Shown piece after piece: positions 29,546 to 39,840 of a stretch of 64,000 nucleotides of DNA. Under the pieces are notes generated by a model. It saw only the letters and a program-made list of their open reading frames with translations, was not told where the DNA came from and did not search any database. The translations under genes and the position numbers were made by a program. The stretch comes from Acinetobacter sp. Marseille-Q1618. Lineage in GTDB: Bacteria; Pseudomonadota; Gammaproteobacteria; Pseudomonadales; Moraxellaceae. The stretch lies in the NCBI RefSeq assembly GCF_902809855.1, contig NZ_CADDWJ010000001.1:1240001-1304000 (forward strand), read 5' to 3'. Position 1 is the first letter of the stretch, and the number at the start of each line of letters is the position of its first letter.

Positions 29546-30403
29546 ATGTCAAATCCAGAAAAATTAAATATCACCTGTAAAGATGGCTACTCACTCAGTG
29601 CCACTTTTTATGACAGTTTACAGGCTAACTCAAACCTGCCTATTTTGATCAGCCCTGCCACAGGAATTACACAAGGATTTTATCGTGCCTTTGCAGAATG
29701 GTTAAGTGAACAAGGCTATCAAGTAATGGTGTTTGATTATCGTGGTATAGGGGCGTCATTACATGGACCATTAAAACAATCAAATGCCAGTATTCAGGAT
29801 TGGGGACAGCTCGATATTCCAGCTGCGATCGATGCCCTTTTACTGAAAACAGGAAAAAAACAAGTGATATTGCTTGGACATAGTGCTGGTGGACAACTTC
29901 TCGGCATTACCCCAAATTATAAAAAAGTTGCGAAAGTCATCGCAGTTTCAGGCTCAACTGGTCATGTAAAAGGCTTAAAAGGTCGTACCAGACAACTTGC
30001 GCCCGTCATGTTTCATCTGGTTTTCCCAATCTCAAGCCTATTCAAAGGTTATGGTGCAACCAAAATGTTAGGTATGGGGGAAAATCTACCTAAAAATGTT
30101 GCAAAACAATGGGCACAATTTTGTAGTCACCCTGGTTATGTTGAAAATGCAATTGGTAAAACCATTTTTGAAGACTTCCATCATGAGATTAGCTCACCAA
30201 TTACTGTGTTTTGGTCATCTGATGATGAGATTGCCACAGAAGCCAATGTAAAAGACTTAATTCGACTATATCCAAATGCAACCACAAAGATGCATGAACT
30301 TGTTCCACAAGATTTAGGACATAAGCACATTGGGCATATGTTAATGTTTAAAAAATCACATCAAAATATTTGGCCAATTATTGCCAAAGAGCTAGAAGTT
30401 TAA
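29546..30403 (+). CDS. Alpha/beta hydrolase
   Basis: The 285-aa protein has the nucleophile elbow LLGHSAGGQ (Ser), an early oxyanion region ISPATGITQGFYR, and VFDYRGIGASLHG. A late Asp (WSSDDE) and His (GHKHIGH) complete a likely triad. The substrate cannot be told; similar proteins are annotated as serine aminopeptidase-like or esterases. An in-frame TTG at 29495 would add 17 residues, but ATG at 29546 (MSNPEKLNITCKDG) fits the fold better. Confidence 0.8.
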   Translation: MSNPEKLNITCKDGYSLSATFYDSLQANSNLPILISPATGITQGFYRAFAEWLSEQGYQVMVFDYRGIGASLHGPLKQSNASIQDWGQLDIPAAIDALLLKTGKKQVILLGHSAGGQLLGITPNYKKVAKVIAVSGSTGHVKGLKGRTRQLAPVMFHLVFPISSLFKGYGATKMLGMGENLPKNVAKQWAQFCSHPGYVENAIGKTIFEDFHHEISSPITVFWSSDDEIATEANVKDLIRLYPNATTKMHELVPQDLGHKHIGHMLMFKKSHQNIWPIIAKELEV

Positions 30404-30437
30404 AATTAGAAAATATTTGAATATTTTTAAAGTTTAT

Positions 30438-30474
30438 ACACTTAGGGTCATAATCCGCTCTAAGTGTTTTTTTA
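30438..30474 (+). terminator. Terminator after the alpha/beta hydrolase gene
   Basis: ACACTTAG and CTAAGTGT pair over eight bases around a 14-base loop and are followed by seven T residues, 35 bases after the stop. Confidence 0.8.
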
Positions 30475-30489
30475 TATGGGTAGATTCAA

Positions 30490-30520
30490 TAAAAATGCCT
30501 CAAATGTTGAGGCATTTTTT
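30490..30520. terminator. Bidirectional terminator before the TerC-CBS gene end
   Basis: AAAAATGCCTCAA / TTGAGGCATTTTT form a near-perfect hairpin with a three-base loop (ATG), A run on the left and T run on the right. On the minus strand it ends the TerC-CBS gene. Confidence 0.85.
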
Positions 30521-30538
30521 ATTCTTAGATTTAAGCGG

Positions 30539-32074
30539 TTAGATCGATGAATAGGTAATTTTCACAGTTTTAATGCGATTCTCATCCATTTCTATCACTT
30601 CGAAATGTACGCCCTCTTCTTCAATTTGCGTTCCAACTTTGACATCGGATTGTGCTTTGTCAAAAATTAAACCTGCAACACTGAAATAACCAGAGTCTTC
30701 TTGTACCAAGTCAACAGTTTCTAATTCCAACTCAAGCTGATACAAATCAAGCATACCTGAAGCATTCCAAGTATTATCATCGATTTTCACCAGTTCAAGC
30801 TGTTCATCCGCATCTGGAAATTCACCAGCAATTGCTTCAAACACATCCAAAGGTGAGATTAAACCTTGAATATTACCAAACTCATTAGTAACTAAAACCA
30901 GCGAGCCTTTTGATGTACGCAATGTATGAATCGCATCAATGACTTTCATTTTTTCAAAAATAAAAATCGGGCGTTGACGTTTAATTAAGGCTTGTAATTG
31001 TTCAGGATCATCCAAAGCATCAATTAACTCTTTAGCACGAACAATTGTGACAACTTTATCTAATTGTCCTCGACATACAGGGAATAAACTATGTGGTACT
31101 GAAAGAATTTGCTCACGAATGCTCTCTGCATCATCATCCAAGTTGACCCAAGAAATTTGATTTCGAGGCGTCATGATCGAAGCAACACTACGCTCAGCCA
31201 AGGTTAAAACACCGCCCACCATGTAGCGCTCTTCATCCACAAAGGTTTTTTGCGCTTCTACACTTTCTGCAGACTCTAAGACATTGGCATCTAATTTACT
31301 GCCCATCAATTTTAAAATCGAGTCAGCAGTACGGTGACGTAATGGAATTTTAGCCTGATGTTTTTCTGCATTACGATTACTGAATTGGTTAAATGCTTCA
31401 ATTAAGATCGCAACACCAATACCTGAATAAATATAACCTTTCGGAATATGGAAACCAAAACCTTCCGCAATTAAGCTAATACCGATTAATAATAAGAAGC
31501 TTAAACACAGAATTACGACCGTTGGATGTCGATTTACAAATGCGGTTAATGGCTTAGAAGCTAACAACATCACAGCCATCGCCACAATCATTGCAGCCAT
31601 CATGACATAGATATTATCCACCATACCAATGGCTGTAATCACTGAGTCTAATGAAAATACTGCATCCAAAATTACGATTTGAAGAACAACAGCACTAAAA
31701 CTTGCATATACAACATTACTAGTCACTTGAACTTCTGGCTTACCTTCCAGTTTTTCATGTAATTCTGTGACCGCCTTATACACAAGGAATAAACCACCGA
31801 ATAACAAAATCAGGTCACGTCCAGAAAAGGTTTTCTCAAAAACGGTAATCAAAGGTTCGGTGAGTGTGACTAACCAAGAAATCGCAAACAACAGCCCCAA
31901 ACGCATAATTAAGGCAAGAGAAAGACCTAAAACGCGTGCTTTATCTCGTTGTTCAGGAGGAAGTTTTTCTGCCAAAATAGCAATAAAGACAAGGTTATCA
32001 ATACCAAGTACAATTTCTAATACAATAAGAGTAAGTAAACCTACCCAAATACCAGGGTCTAATAAAAATTCCAT
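30539..32074 (-). CDS. TerC family membrane protein with CBS and CorC/HlyC domains (YoaE/YegH-like)
   Basis: The 511-aa protein has an N-terminal TerC domain of about seven membrane segments (about 1-235, with [16 protein letters not shown] and [20 protein letters not shown], whose acidic residues suit metal transport). Two CBS domains follow (about 295-425), then a C-terminal transporter-associated domain (about 430-508). Related proteins are linked to Mn2+ export or metal resistance. I looked for a yybP-ykoY Mn riboswitch upstream and saw none. Similar to E. coli YoaE in length. Confidence 0.87.
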   Translation of the reverse strand: MEFLLDPGIWVGLLTLIVLEIVLGIDNLVFIAILAEKLPPEQRDKARVLGLSLALIMRLGLLFAISWLVTLTEPLITVFEKTFSGRDLILLFGGLFLVYKAVTELHEKLEGKPEVQVTSNVVYASFSAVVLQIVILDAVFSLDSVITAIGMVDNIYVMMAAMIVAMAVMLLASKPLTAFVNRHPTVVILCLSFLLLIGISLIAEGFGFHIPKGYIYSGIGVAILIEAFNQFSNRNAEKHQAKIPLRHRTADSILKLMGSKLDANVLESAESVEAQKTFVDEERYMVGGVLTLAERSVASIMTPRNQISWVNLDDDAESIREQILSVPHSLFPVCRGQLDKVVTIVRAKELIDALDDPEQLQALIKRQRPIFIFEKMKVIDAIHTLRTSKGSLVLVTNEFGNIQGLISPLDVFEAIAGEFPDADEQLELVKIDDNTWNASGMLDLYQLELELETVDLVQEDSGYFSVAGLIFDKAQSDVKVGTQIEEEGVHFEVIEMDENRIKTVKITYSSI

Positions 32075-32949
32075 TATTAGATCTCCTGCTCATTTTTATA
32101 ATAAACAACAGACAACTTAAACTTTAACAACCTACACGGCGACGGATCCATGAATAAGACCTTTTCAACTAAATTGCTTTTAATTATGCACAATTTGAAT
32201 ATTTTGTAATTATTTTTTTTAATATTTTACAAATAAATATAAAAATTGAGTGATTCATTCACCATACGTTTATAAGATTTTATAATTTATTCATTTTAAA
32301 TAAATTATATTTAGTTCTATACTTTATTTACAATTAAGATTTTGTTTTTATTAAACTAAGCATTAAATTTATTTTAATTGAATTTTACATTATGACATTT
32401 TCGACATATTTTTTTCCTGACTGCGCCAAATCTAAAACATACAACAATTCATAAAATATTATGTAAATATGATTCATATTGAATTGGCTAAATACAATTG
32501 AGTAAAGTAAATTATCATCCAGTTGAATAGTTTAACTCACGGCACATCAGTATAACGATTGATATGCTACTAACTAAATTTTGTGGATGTTTAAAACAAT
32601 GCGTTTTTATACAGGAAGGAATTATCCATTTTATCCTGTCGATACTGGATCATTTACTAAATCATAGTTAGATTCTGTGTCAAATAAGCTATTTTGCAAT
32701 GAGCATCATTATCAGCATCTGATGAAATGTGTCATTACAAAAACAGTCCTTTTTCTTTATAAACAAGAAATGCGACTTCGTTTTGACGAAGTTAAGAGAT
32801 AGAATTAAATTGTTAAGAAATTCTTCACAATTGCTTCTTTTTTAGCTCAATCTCTTTATTTTTATATTGATTTAGGCGCTGTATTTACAATACTATTACA
32901 ATTGTTATTACATTTGGCTAATAATTAGAAAAAAACAAGGAATCTTTTG
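32075..32949. other. 875-base gene-free region
   Basis: This is the longest gap without a gene. It is strongly AT-rich on the left (32160-32400). A short stem-loop ACTTCGT-TTTG-ACGAAGT lies at 32775-32792, and a Fur-like sequence (minus strand GATAATGATGCTCATT, 32698-32713) is seen. A 22-codon ATG frame at 32599 has no good ribosome binding site. No tRNA or known riboswitch was recognised. Confidence 0.5.
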
Positions 32950-33414
32950 ATGACCAAGAAATATTCAAAATTTTTACCAACAACCGATAATTTTAATCTG
33001 GAAGATTTTCCTTATTATTGGATTACGCAGGTTCATTCTCAATATGTACTGAATGTCGATCATGCTTTAAAAAAATATGGGGTAGATAATTCACGCCGCC
33101 GCTTATTGTTAGCGCTTGAGTCAAAACCAGATGCGAGTGTGTCAGACCTCTCTGATATGATTGTCTCAAAAATGTCCACCACCACCAAAATCGTCTATCG
33201 TTTAAAAGATGAAGGTTTAGTCGATACTTATTCTTGCAGTCAGGATGCACGTATTACACGTGTTAATTTATCTGATGCAGGCAAGCAAATGATCGTTAAA
33301 ATTAATGACTTAATGAGTGTTGTTTTAGAGCAATCTTTTGAAGGCTTAACACCTCTTCAAATCGAAAAAATGATGGAAAGTTTGAAACATATTTTCAAAA
33401 ATTTATCTCGCTGA
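32950..33414 (+). CDS. MarR family transcriptional regulator
   Basis: The 154-aa winged-helix protein has the MarR core, with LLLALESKPDASVSDLSDMIVSKMSTTTKIVYRLKDEGLV as recognition and wing (cited in parts: SDLSDMIVSKMSTTTKIVY). The terminal helices carry dimer contacts. An in-frame TTG at 32947 precedes ATG 32950; AAGGA upstream favours the ATG. The target is unknown; its next genes are convergent, so it may regulate itself or distant genes. The long upstream gap is a likely control region. Confidence 0.85.
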   Translation: MTKKYSKFLPTTDNFNLEDFPYYWITQVHSQYVLNVDHALKKYGVDNSRRRLLLALESKPDASVSDLSDMIVSKMSTTTKIVYRLKDEGLVDTYSCSQDARITRVNLSDAGKQMIVKINDLMSVVLEQSFEGLTPLQIEKMMESLKHIFKNLSR

Positions 33415-33415
33415 T

Positions 33416-34081
33416 TTACTCTTCATCAAACATACTTAACTGTAAAGAGTTTTTTGCTTGACGCTGCTGGGGACAGTAAAAGCACTCAAACTCTTCTACA
33501 GGAAAGCCTTGAATAAATTGAGAAATATCTGAATTTTTCCAACTCAACCATTGCATAATGTGTTGTTGTGGAATCACAATAATCGAACGTTTGACATTAC
33601 CCGGCTCATGAAATTCTTTCATCATTGCATGATCTAGCGCATCCATAGTTAACATACAGGCTGAACGAACGACCTCTTCGTTGATCTTGGTAATCTCATA
33701 CAATGCCGCAATAAAAAAAGCCTGTCCATCTTTACGCTTAACACCCCAACGCTGTGCCTGAGCATTGATGTATTTGGCTTCGTAAAACTCAGTCACGGGA
33801 ATCAACCCAAACTTATGTTTTAATAGCGCATCTTTAAAACTGGCTTTTTCAATTAGCGTTTCATTTCTTGCATTATAAGTATGTTTAGCAATCTCTCGAC
33901 TTTCTGCCCATTTGGGAATTAAACCAAAATTAACTAACCGCCATTCTAGCCCTTGATTTGACTGAAATAGTAAAGGGGTTTGAAAATTAGGATAAATTTC
34001 ATCTTGATAGGCAAATGGAATCGCAGGCAAATTTAAATCGGCAATTTGCGCTACAGTTGCTGGCTTATAATTTGCACACAT
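33416..34081 (-). CDS. yedK: SOS response-associated peptidase YedK/HMCES family
   Basis: The 221-aa protein starts MCANYKP, with the catalytic Cys2 exposed after Met removal. It has the NARNETLIEKASFKDAL motif (Asn) and PVTEFYEAK (Glu), plus the later KEFHEPGNVKRSI (His). Family members form a stable thiazolidine crosslink to abasic sites in single-stranded DNA and so protect them. The usual HDRMP reads HEPGNVKR, a common proteobacterial variant. It is convergent with the MarR gene, whose stop lies one base away. Confidence 0.9.
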   Translation of the reverse strand: MCANYKPATVAQIADLNLPAIPFAYQDEIYPNFQTPLLFQSNQGLEWRLVNFGLIPKWAESREIAKHTYNARNETLIEKASFKDALLKHKFGLIPVTEFYEAKYINAQAQRWGVKRKDGQAFFIAALYEITKINEEVVRSACMLTMDALDHAMMKEFHEPGNVKRSIIVIPQQHIMQWLSWKNSDISQFIQGFPVEEFECFYCPQQRQAKNSLQLSMFDEE

Positions 34082-34204
34082 AATCTATATCAAAAACATG
34101 GTAGATAAGACTTCATTTCAACAGATTATATGTGCTTTGCACAGCGTGTTTTTATCGCTTTATTTAAACTAAGCACCACAACGTGAACATTCATTTACGT
34201 TATT

Positions 34205-35425
34205 TCATCCATCAATGATCCCTTGTTCACGGAATTTTTCTAGCTGTTCTTTAGAATAAAATTCTTGCAAAACCTGCGCTGTATGCTCACCCAATTGGGG
34301 TGGTGCATGATGATATTCGACAGGTGTGCCTGACATTTTGATCGGTGAAGCAATCATTTTGAAGTTTGGATTAAATGCATGCGGCAAATTGACCACCATT
34401 TCTCGATGTTGGATTTGGGGCTCTTGCAAAGCATCTTCGATGGAATTAATCACGCCCACTGGTACTTTAACTGCATGGATTGCATCCACCCAATATTTAG
34501 CATTTTCTGTTAAAAAATAATGAGATAATATTTCAATTAACTCGACCCGATGTTTAACTCGATCTTGATTACGAATGTAATTAGGATTTTCCAACAATTC
34601 AGGTTTACCAATCGCAATACACAGTTCTTTAAACTGTTTATCGTTTCCACAAGCAATAATAAATTCTTTATCTTTCGCTTTAAAAGTTTGATATGGGACA
34701 ATATTTGGATGACTATTGCCCATTCTTACAGGTGAAACGCCTGTCGTTAAATAGTTCATGCCCTGATTGGCTAAGGCTGCAACTTGCACATCGAGTAATG
34801 ACATATCGATGTGTTGCCCTAGACCTGTGTGCTGTCTTGCGATTAATGCAGCTTGAATGGCAATGGTTGAATATAAGCCAGTTTGAATATCCACCACTGC
34901 AACACCAACCTTTTGTGAACTTGCGCCTAATTCACCTTGTTTTTCACCCGTGATACTCATTAAGCCAGACATTCCTTGGATAATAAAATCATAACCTGGC
35001 TCTTCTGCACGTGGCCCGTCTTGTCCAAACCCTGTGATAGAGCAATAAACTAATTTGGGATTAATCGCCTTCAAACTTTCATAATCTAAACCATATTTTG
35101 CCAAAGAACCTGCTTTAAAGTTCTCAATGACCACATCGGCAGTTTTAGCAATCTCTTGGATAATTTGCTGACCTTCTACAGAGGCAATATCAACTGCAAC
35201 AGAAAATTTATTACGATTGGCACATTGAAAATAGCCTGATTCTTTAGTGGCTTGCCCATCTTGATTCAGCATCCAAGGCGGCCCCCACATACGAGTGTCA
35301 TCACCAACTTTTGGTCGCTCAATCTTAATGACTTCAGCACCTAAGTCTGCCAGAATCTGTCCACACCAAGGTCCTGCTAAAACGCGACTTAAATCTAAAA
35401 CACGAATCCCTTGTAATGCACCCAT
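34205..35425 (-). CDS. gcdG: CaiB/BaiF CoA-transferase, likely succinyl-CoA:glutarate CoA-transferase
   Basis: The 406-aa class III CoA-transferase has VLDLSRVLAGPWCGQILADLGAEVIKIE in its start region (seen as RVLAGPWCGQ and GAEVIKIERP) and the catalytic Asp in VAVVDIQTG. Neighbouring glutaryl-CoA dehydrogenase suggests it activates glutarate, as GcdG does in Pseudomonas. The frame extends to 35452, but GAGGAC lies at a good distance before ATG 35425. Substrate is inferred from context. Confidence 0.85.
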   Translation of the reverse strand: MGALQGIRVLDLSRVLAGPWCGQILADLGAEVIKIERPKVGDDTRMWGPPWMLNQDGQATKESGYFQCANRNKFSVAVDIASVEGQQIIQEIAKTADVVIENFKAGSLAKYGLDYESLKAINPKLVYCSITGFGQDGPRAEEPGYDFIIQGMSGLMSITGEKQGELGASSQKVGVAVVDIQTGLYSTIAIQAALIARQHTGLGQHIDMSLLDVQVAALANQGMNYLTTGVSPVRMGNSHPNIVPYQTFKAKDKEFIIACGNDKQFKELCIAIGKPELLENPNYIRNQDRVKHRVELIEILSHYFLTENAKYWVDAIHAVKVPVGVINSIEDALQEPQIQHREMVVNLPHAFNPNFKMIASPIKMSGTPVEYHHAPPQLGEHTAQVLQEFYSKEQLEKFREQGIIDG

Positions 35426-35474
35426 TTGTATGTCCTCTTGAACAAGCGCCATGAACGACGCTTGTTTTTTATTT

Positions 35475-36908
35475 TTAAGATGTTGCTTGATTAGATTTTT
35501 TGTTTAGTGTTGCTGAATCTTTGCTGACGGTATCATTTTCTACAGTTTCTACAGTTTCTGCCTGTTCAGCAGTGACTAGACTGGATTGTTGTGGATCATA
35601 TTGACGCTCACGAATAAACAAGCCCGGAATCACCCCAGCGATAAAATAAGCCGCACCCATAACAATAAATGCCATTGTGAATGAACCACCTGCAGCAATC
35701 ATCCCAATCGTTGCAGGCGCAATTGCTGCCCCTAAACGTCCCATATTATAAGCACCACCAATCGCTGTACCCCGTACATCAGTTGAGAAAGATTCCGCCA
35801 TATAGGTTGCGTTCACACCATACGGAATACCGTATAAGAATCCAAAAGTAACCAATAAATAGGCTATATTTTCTGGTGTATTAAAGAAAATAATCACAGG
35901 CAAAAATGCTGCTGTTGCCACCGTACCAAAGACAAATGTTACCTTACGCCCCAGTTTATCTGCTGCATAGCCTGCTAAAATCTTGCCTAAAATCATTGCG
36001 GTGTAAGCACCGACCATATAGCCTGTCAATGATTTGAAATTCATATTCAATTCAGTTTCAAGATAAGTTGGCATCCAGTTATTAACACCATAATAGCCAA
36101 ACTGTAGAAATGCCGCTGTTGTCATCCAGAACAAAAACATTTTGCGATGTTGCATATTGCCAAAAATACGCTTGTAAATACTTTCACTTTTCACAGGTGT
36201 AGTTTTTACATGTACTGTATTTTCAGGTTGATGATGAATACCTTGTGCAAGTTTAATTTTGGCTTCTTGCCATGCTGCTGGTTCAGGTACAAAACGCATG
36301 AAAATCAGCGCAAAAGCAGCAGGAATAATGGTCACATAAAACAACATACGCCAACCATGCTCAGGAATGATTGCGCCTGCCATCAAGGTCGCCACGATAT
36401 AACCGACAGTTTGCCCTGTTTGTAATGTTCCTAAAACTGTGGTGCGATACTTAGTTGGTACATATTCAGCCATTAAAGTATTACATGCCATATAGAGCGA
36501 ACCTAAACCAAACGCCCCGATAAAACGTAATACCATGAATTGTTCATAGCTCTGTGTCATGCCTAAAATACAGGTCATAATCGAGAAGAACACCACAGAC
36601 CATGCAATGGTGCGCACTCGACCAAACTTGTCACATGCCCAACCACCTGATATTCCACCTAAAGCCATACCTGCAAGTGAGGCACTCCCCAACATACCTG
36701 CTTGAAATGTCGTCAAACCAAACTCAGCTTTTAAACTGGTTAAGCTAAACGACAACAGCATGATATCCACACCATCGATTACCAAAGATACAAAGGCAAA
36801 AATAAATGCAAGCTTCCATGTGCCTTTATGGATTTTGTGGGTTGTGCCGACATTCGATGGCAATTTATAACTGAGTGTATTTGACCCAGTATTTACATCC
36901 TTATTCAT
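35475..36908 (-). CDS. MFS transporter, aromatic acid:H+ symporter-like; possible glutarate importer
   Basis: The 477-aa protein has 12 membrane segments and the MFS signature GGWACDKFGRVRT between segments 2 and 3, with a repeat of it in AGYAADKLGRKVT. It resembles the AAHS group (DGVDIMLLSFSL at the start). Lying between a CoA-transferase and glutaryl-CoA dehydrogenase genes, it probably imports glutarate or a related dicarboxylate. The C-terminal tail is polar and Val/Glu/Thr-rich. Confidence 0.83.
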   Translation of the reverse strand: MNKDVNTGSNTLSYKLPSNVGTTHKIHKGTWKLAFIFAFVSLVIDGVDIMLLSFSLTSLKAEFGLTTFQAGMLGSASLAGMALGGISGGWACDKFGRVRTIAWSVVFFSIMTCILGMTQSYEQFMVLRFIGAFGLGSLYMACNTLMAEYVPTKYRTTVLGTLQTGQTVGYIVATLMAGAIIPEHGWRMLFYVTIIPAAFALIFMRFVPEPAAWQEAKIKLAQGIHHQPENTVHVKTTPVKSESIYKRIFGNMQHRKMFLFWMTTAAFLQFGYYGVNNWMPTYLETELNMNFKSLTGYMVGAYTAMILGKILAGYAADKLGRKVTFVFGTVATAAFLPVIIFFNTPENIAYLLVTFGFLYGIPYGVNATYMAESFSTDVRGTAIGGAYNMGRLGAAIAPATIGMIAAGGSFTMAFIVMGAAYFIAGVIPGLFIRERQYDPQQSSLVTAEQAETVETVENDTVSKDSATLNKKSNQATS

Positions 36909-37086
36909 TTGTTTACCTCATTTTCCCAAATGAGTCATCGCTATTCTGTTTCCTACATTCACCTAGATTCTTTTATTGTTATTTCATGCTTTTGAAATTA
37001 GGCTTAGCCATGTATAGCGTTGCAAGAATATTTCACGATGAATCCTTATTCCTGTTTGATATTGACCTTTTTTAGGCAAAACTGTC

Positions 37087-37116
37087 CTCAGGATGCTCAA
37101 TAATGAACATCCTCAG
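37087..37116 (-). terminator. Possible terminator after gcdH
   Basis: On the minus strand CTGAGGATG and CATCCTGAG pair with one mismatch, followed by a short T stretch (ACAGTTTTG). It is 28 bases past the gcdH stop; strength is uncertain. Confidence 0.5.
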
Positions 37117-37143
37117 AAATTTAAAAGATTGATTTAAATTGAT

Positions 37144-38367
37144 TTAGTTACAAAATGCAGCTATGCCTGTTTGCGCACGTCCTAAAATCAAGGCATGTAC
37201 ATCATGTGTCCCTTCATAGGTATTTACCACTTCAAGGTTAACTAAATGGCGTGCTACACCAAACTCATCACTGATACCATTTCCGCCCATCATGTCACGT
37301 GCAACACGTGCAATATCAAGCGCTTTACCACAGTTATTACGTTTAATGAGTGAAGTCCCTTCAACTGAAGCAATGCCTTCGTCTTTCATTCGTCCAAAAC
37401 GCAAAGCGATTTGTAGTCCGAGAGCGATTTCAGTTTGCATGTCTGCCAGTTTCTTTTGGATTAATTGATTGGCAGCCAGTGGACGACCAAACTGTTTACG
37501 ATCCATCGTATATTGATGTGCCGTGTGCCAACAAAACTCAGCAGCTCCCATCGCCCCCCAAGCAATACCATAACGTGCGCTATTCAAACACGTGAATGGG
37601 CCACGTAAACCACGAATTTCAGGAAAAGCATTCTCTTCAGGTACAAAAACATTGTCCATCACAATTTCACCTGTGATCGAAGCACGCAAACCAACTTTAC
37701 CGTGAATCGCAGGTGCTGAAAGCCCTTCCCAGCCTTTTTCTAAAATAAAACCACGAATATCACCGACATTCCCCTCTGGCGAAACTTCTTTTGCCCACAC
37801 CACAAAAACATCTGCTATCGGACTGTTGGTAATCCACATTTTTGCGCCCGTTAAGCGATAACCACCTTCGACTTTTTTGGCACGGCTGATCATGCTACCA
37901 GGGTCAGAACCGTGATCAGGCTCAGTCAAACCGAAACAGCCAATGTATTCGCCAGAAGCGAGTTTTGGTAAGTATTTTTGTTTTTGCTCTTCTGAACCAA
38001 ATTCATTGATCGGTACCATCACCAAAGAACTTTGCACACTTGCCATTGAACGATAGCCTGAATCTACACGTTCGATTTCACGTGCAATCAAACCATAGCT
38101 CACATAATTTAAGCCTGCACCGCCGTATTGTTCAGGAATCGTTGGCCCTAACAAACCTAACTCACCCATTTCACGGAAAATAGAAACATCCGTCGTTTCA
38201 TGGCGAAATTGCTCAAGCACACGTGGCATTAATTTATCTTGTGAATAGGCATAAGCAGCATCACGAATCATGCGCTCTTCTTCAGTCAATTGTTGTTCGA
38301 TTAGAAACGGATCTTGCCAGTTAAATCGAGCATGTGATTTTTTTGTTGAATTTACCATTTGATTCAT
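37144..38367 (-). CDS. gcdH: Glutaryl-CoA dehydrogenase
   Basis: The 407-aa acyl-CoA dehydrogenase has [17 protein letters not shown] (FAD and substrate region), [18 protein letters not shown], and the catalytic Glu in [16 protein letters not shown]. It oxidises and decarboxylates glutaryl-CoA to crotonyl-CoA in lysine, tryptophan and glutarate breakdown. Neighbours are a CoA-transferase, a transporter and a LysR gene, giving a complete glutarate module. The start may be Met1 or Met4. Confidence 0.95.
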   Translation of the reverse strand: MNQMVNSTKKSHARFNWQDPFLIEQQLTEEERMIRDAAYAYSQDKLMPRVLEQFRHETTDVSIFREMGELGLLGPTIPEQYGGAGLNYVSYGLIAREIERVDSGYRSMASVQSSLVMVPINEFGSEEQKQKYLPKLASGEYIGCFGLTEPDHGSDPGSMISRAKKVEGGYRLTGAKMWITNSPIADVFVVWAKEVSPEGNVGDIRGFILEKGWEGLSAPAIHGKVGLRASITGEIVMDNVFVPEENAFPEIRGLRGPFTCLNSARYGIAWGAMGAAEFCWHTAHQYTMDRKQFGRPLAANQLIQKKLADMQTEIALGLQIALRFGRMKDEGIASVEGTSLIKRNNCGKALDIARVARDMMGGNGISDEFGVARHLVNLEVVNTYEGTHDVHALILGRAQTGIAAFCN

Positions 38368-38623
38368 TGCATCCTCTGCACATTATTTGTTTTGCTTGTG
38401 TTCGATGCTATGTCCAATCGTGATTTCTTTCAAACGATTAATTTGCACTCAGATATTCCATTTACGCATAACTTATGTTTTTATACTGTGAGAATAAAGG
38501 TTTATTTTGCTTAAATTTACGATGATTTTAAATCTATTGTACTTTTAAAATATCTTAAAATAATCAAAATAATATAATTTATTCAATAGGTTGCTATTCA
38601 ACTAAGTCATACAAGGACAGGTT

Positions 38624-39568
38624 ATGCGTAGAATGATTCCATCCCTCCAAGCATTATTATGTTTTGAATCAGCTGCAAAACATAATAGTTATACGCATGC
38701 TGCACAGGAGTTACATCTCACACAAAGTGCTGTTTCTAGACAAATTCAACATTTAGAAGATTTTTTAGGTTTACAACTGTTTAACCGAACTCGTCATGGC
38801 GTAGCCTTAACTTATGCAGGTGAGCAATATTATAAAAATATCAAATTACATTTATTGGGCATTGAGCAAAGTACACTTGATTTAATTTCACATAAAGGCT
38901 TAGGTGGAACGCTGAAACTTGGTGTAGTCCCCACTTTTGCAACTCGTTGGTTATTGCCACGTTTATATAAATTTAATGAAATTCATCCTGAAATTACCAT
39001 TCATTTAGAAACCAGTACCAAACCTTTTTTATTTAGTGAACATATTTTCGATGCAGCCATTTATACAGGAACTGCGGAGCAAGTTGAAAATTGGCCTGAT
39101 ACCAAAGCACATTATTTAATGAAAGAAGAAGTTGTGCCTGTGTGTGCCCCAAGTTTAATTTATAAATATTTTCCTGAATATCAGACAAAAACAAAGCTAT
39201 CAAATCTTTCTCTCAACGCTGAACAAATTGCACGTTTACCGCTACTACAACAAACCACACGCCCAAATATCTGGAAAGAATGGTTTGATGTGTCCGCTTA
39301 TGATCATCCACATGCACGACATGGACAACGTCATGAATTATTTTCTATGTTGGCTGTGGCAGCGACACATGGTATGGGAGTCGCACTCATTCCCCAAACG
39401 CTTTTAGAAAAAGAGTTAAGTTCAGGTGAATTGATTATCGCCTCACAAATTAAGTTAAAGGGGATTCGTTCTTATTATTTTGTCTATTCAGAACGTCAGC
39501 AGAGTCCATTGATCGCAAAATTTGTAGAATGGTTAATACAAGAAGCAGCGCAATCACAATCTAAATAA
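38624..39568 (+). CDS. gcdR: LysR-type regulator, likely GcdR
   Basis: The 314-aa protein has a LysR helix-turn-helix (SLQALLCFESAAKHNSYTHAAQELHLTQSAVSRQI, in parts) and a GcvA-like effector domain. It is divergent from gcdH, with a 256-base intergenic region. In Pseudomonas the glutarate regulator GcdR occupies the same place. AGGACAGGTT precedes the ATG. Role as activator of the glutarate genes is inferred. Confidence 0.82.
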   Translation: MRRMIPSLQALLCFESAAKHNSYTHAAQELHLTQSAVSRQIQHLEDFLGLQLFNRTRHGVALTYAGEQYYKNIKLHLLGIEQSTLDLISHKGLGGTLKLGVVPTFATRWLLPRLYKFNEIHPEITIHLETSTKPFLFSEHIFDAAIYTGTAEQVENWPDTKAHYLMKEEVVPVCAPSLIYKYFPEYQTKTKLSNLSLNAEQIARLPLLQQTTRPNIWKEWFDVSAYDHPHARHGQRHELFSMLAVAATHGMGVALIPQTLLEKELSSGELIIASQIKLKGIRSYYFVYSERQQSPLIAKFVEWLIQEAAQSQSK

Positions 39569-39615
39569 TATTTAGGTGAGAGTATGGAGAATATTTATCT
39601 TACAATTCAAATTAA

Positions 39616-39726
39616 GAACAATTAGCGAAAATTTATGATGAAGGAATTGGAGTTCCTAAAGACCCTGCAAAAGCAGAATATTGGAGAAATCTATTACATC
39701 TGAATCAAGAAATGAACCCAGAATAA
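39616..39726 (+). pseudogene. Remnant of a Sel1-repeat (TPR-like) protein gene
   Basis: This frame encodes EQLAKIYDEGIGVPKDPAKAEYW, of which the AKIYDEGIGVPKDPAKA core is a classic Sel1 repeat. It opens right after an in-frame stop (39613-39615) and has no start codon. A separate short frame from ATG 39584 (MENIYLTIQ) stops before it. The piece looks like the end of a lost Sel1 protein gene, 47 bases after gcdR. Confidence 0.65.
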
Positions 39727-39840
39727 ATAGATTTTCTTTCACGATTTCATTTAACGTAGCATCATTCAATCGCAACAAAATATTTGATAGATCTTTTAAA
39801 AATCTAGCTATTTTGTTGCATATTTCAACTGATTTAAATG

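Noticed and set aside
32075-32200. Possible yybP-ykoY Mn riboswitch upstream of the TerC-CBS gene
   Set aside because: The conserved loop sequences of that riboswitch were not found on the minus strand.
32599-32667. 22-codon ATG frame in the long empty region
   Set aside because: No ribosome binding site and no recognisable peptide family.
32698-32713. Fur-like box upstream of the MarR gene
   Set aside because: It matches only about 14 of 19 consensus positions and no promoter overlaps it; not listed as a feature of its own.
36875-37075. Plus-strand open frame over the MFS start
   Set aside because: Mostly antisense to the transporter start, Phe/Leu-rich by composition, without a ribosome binding site.
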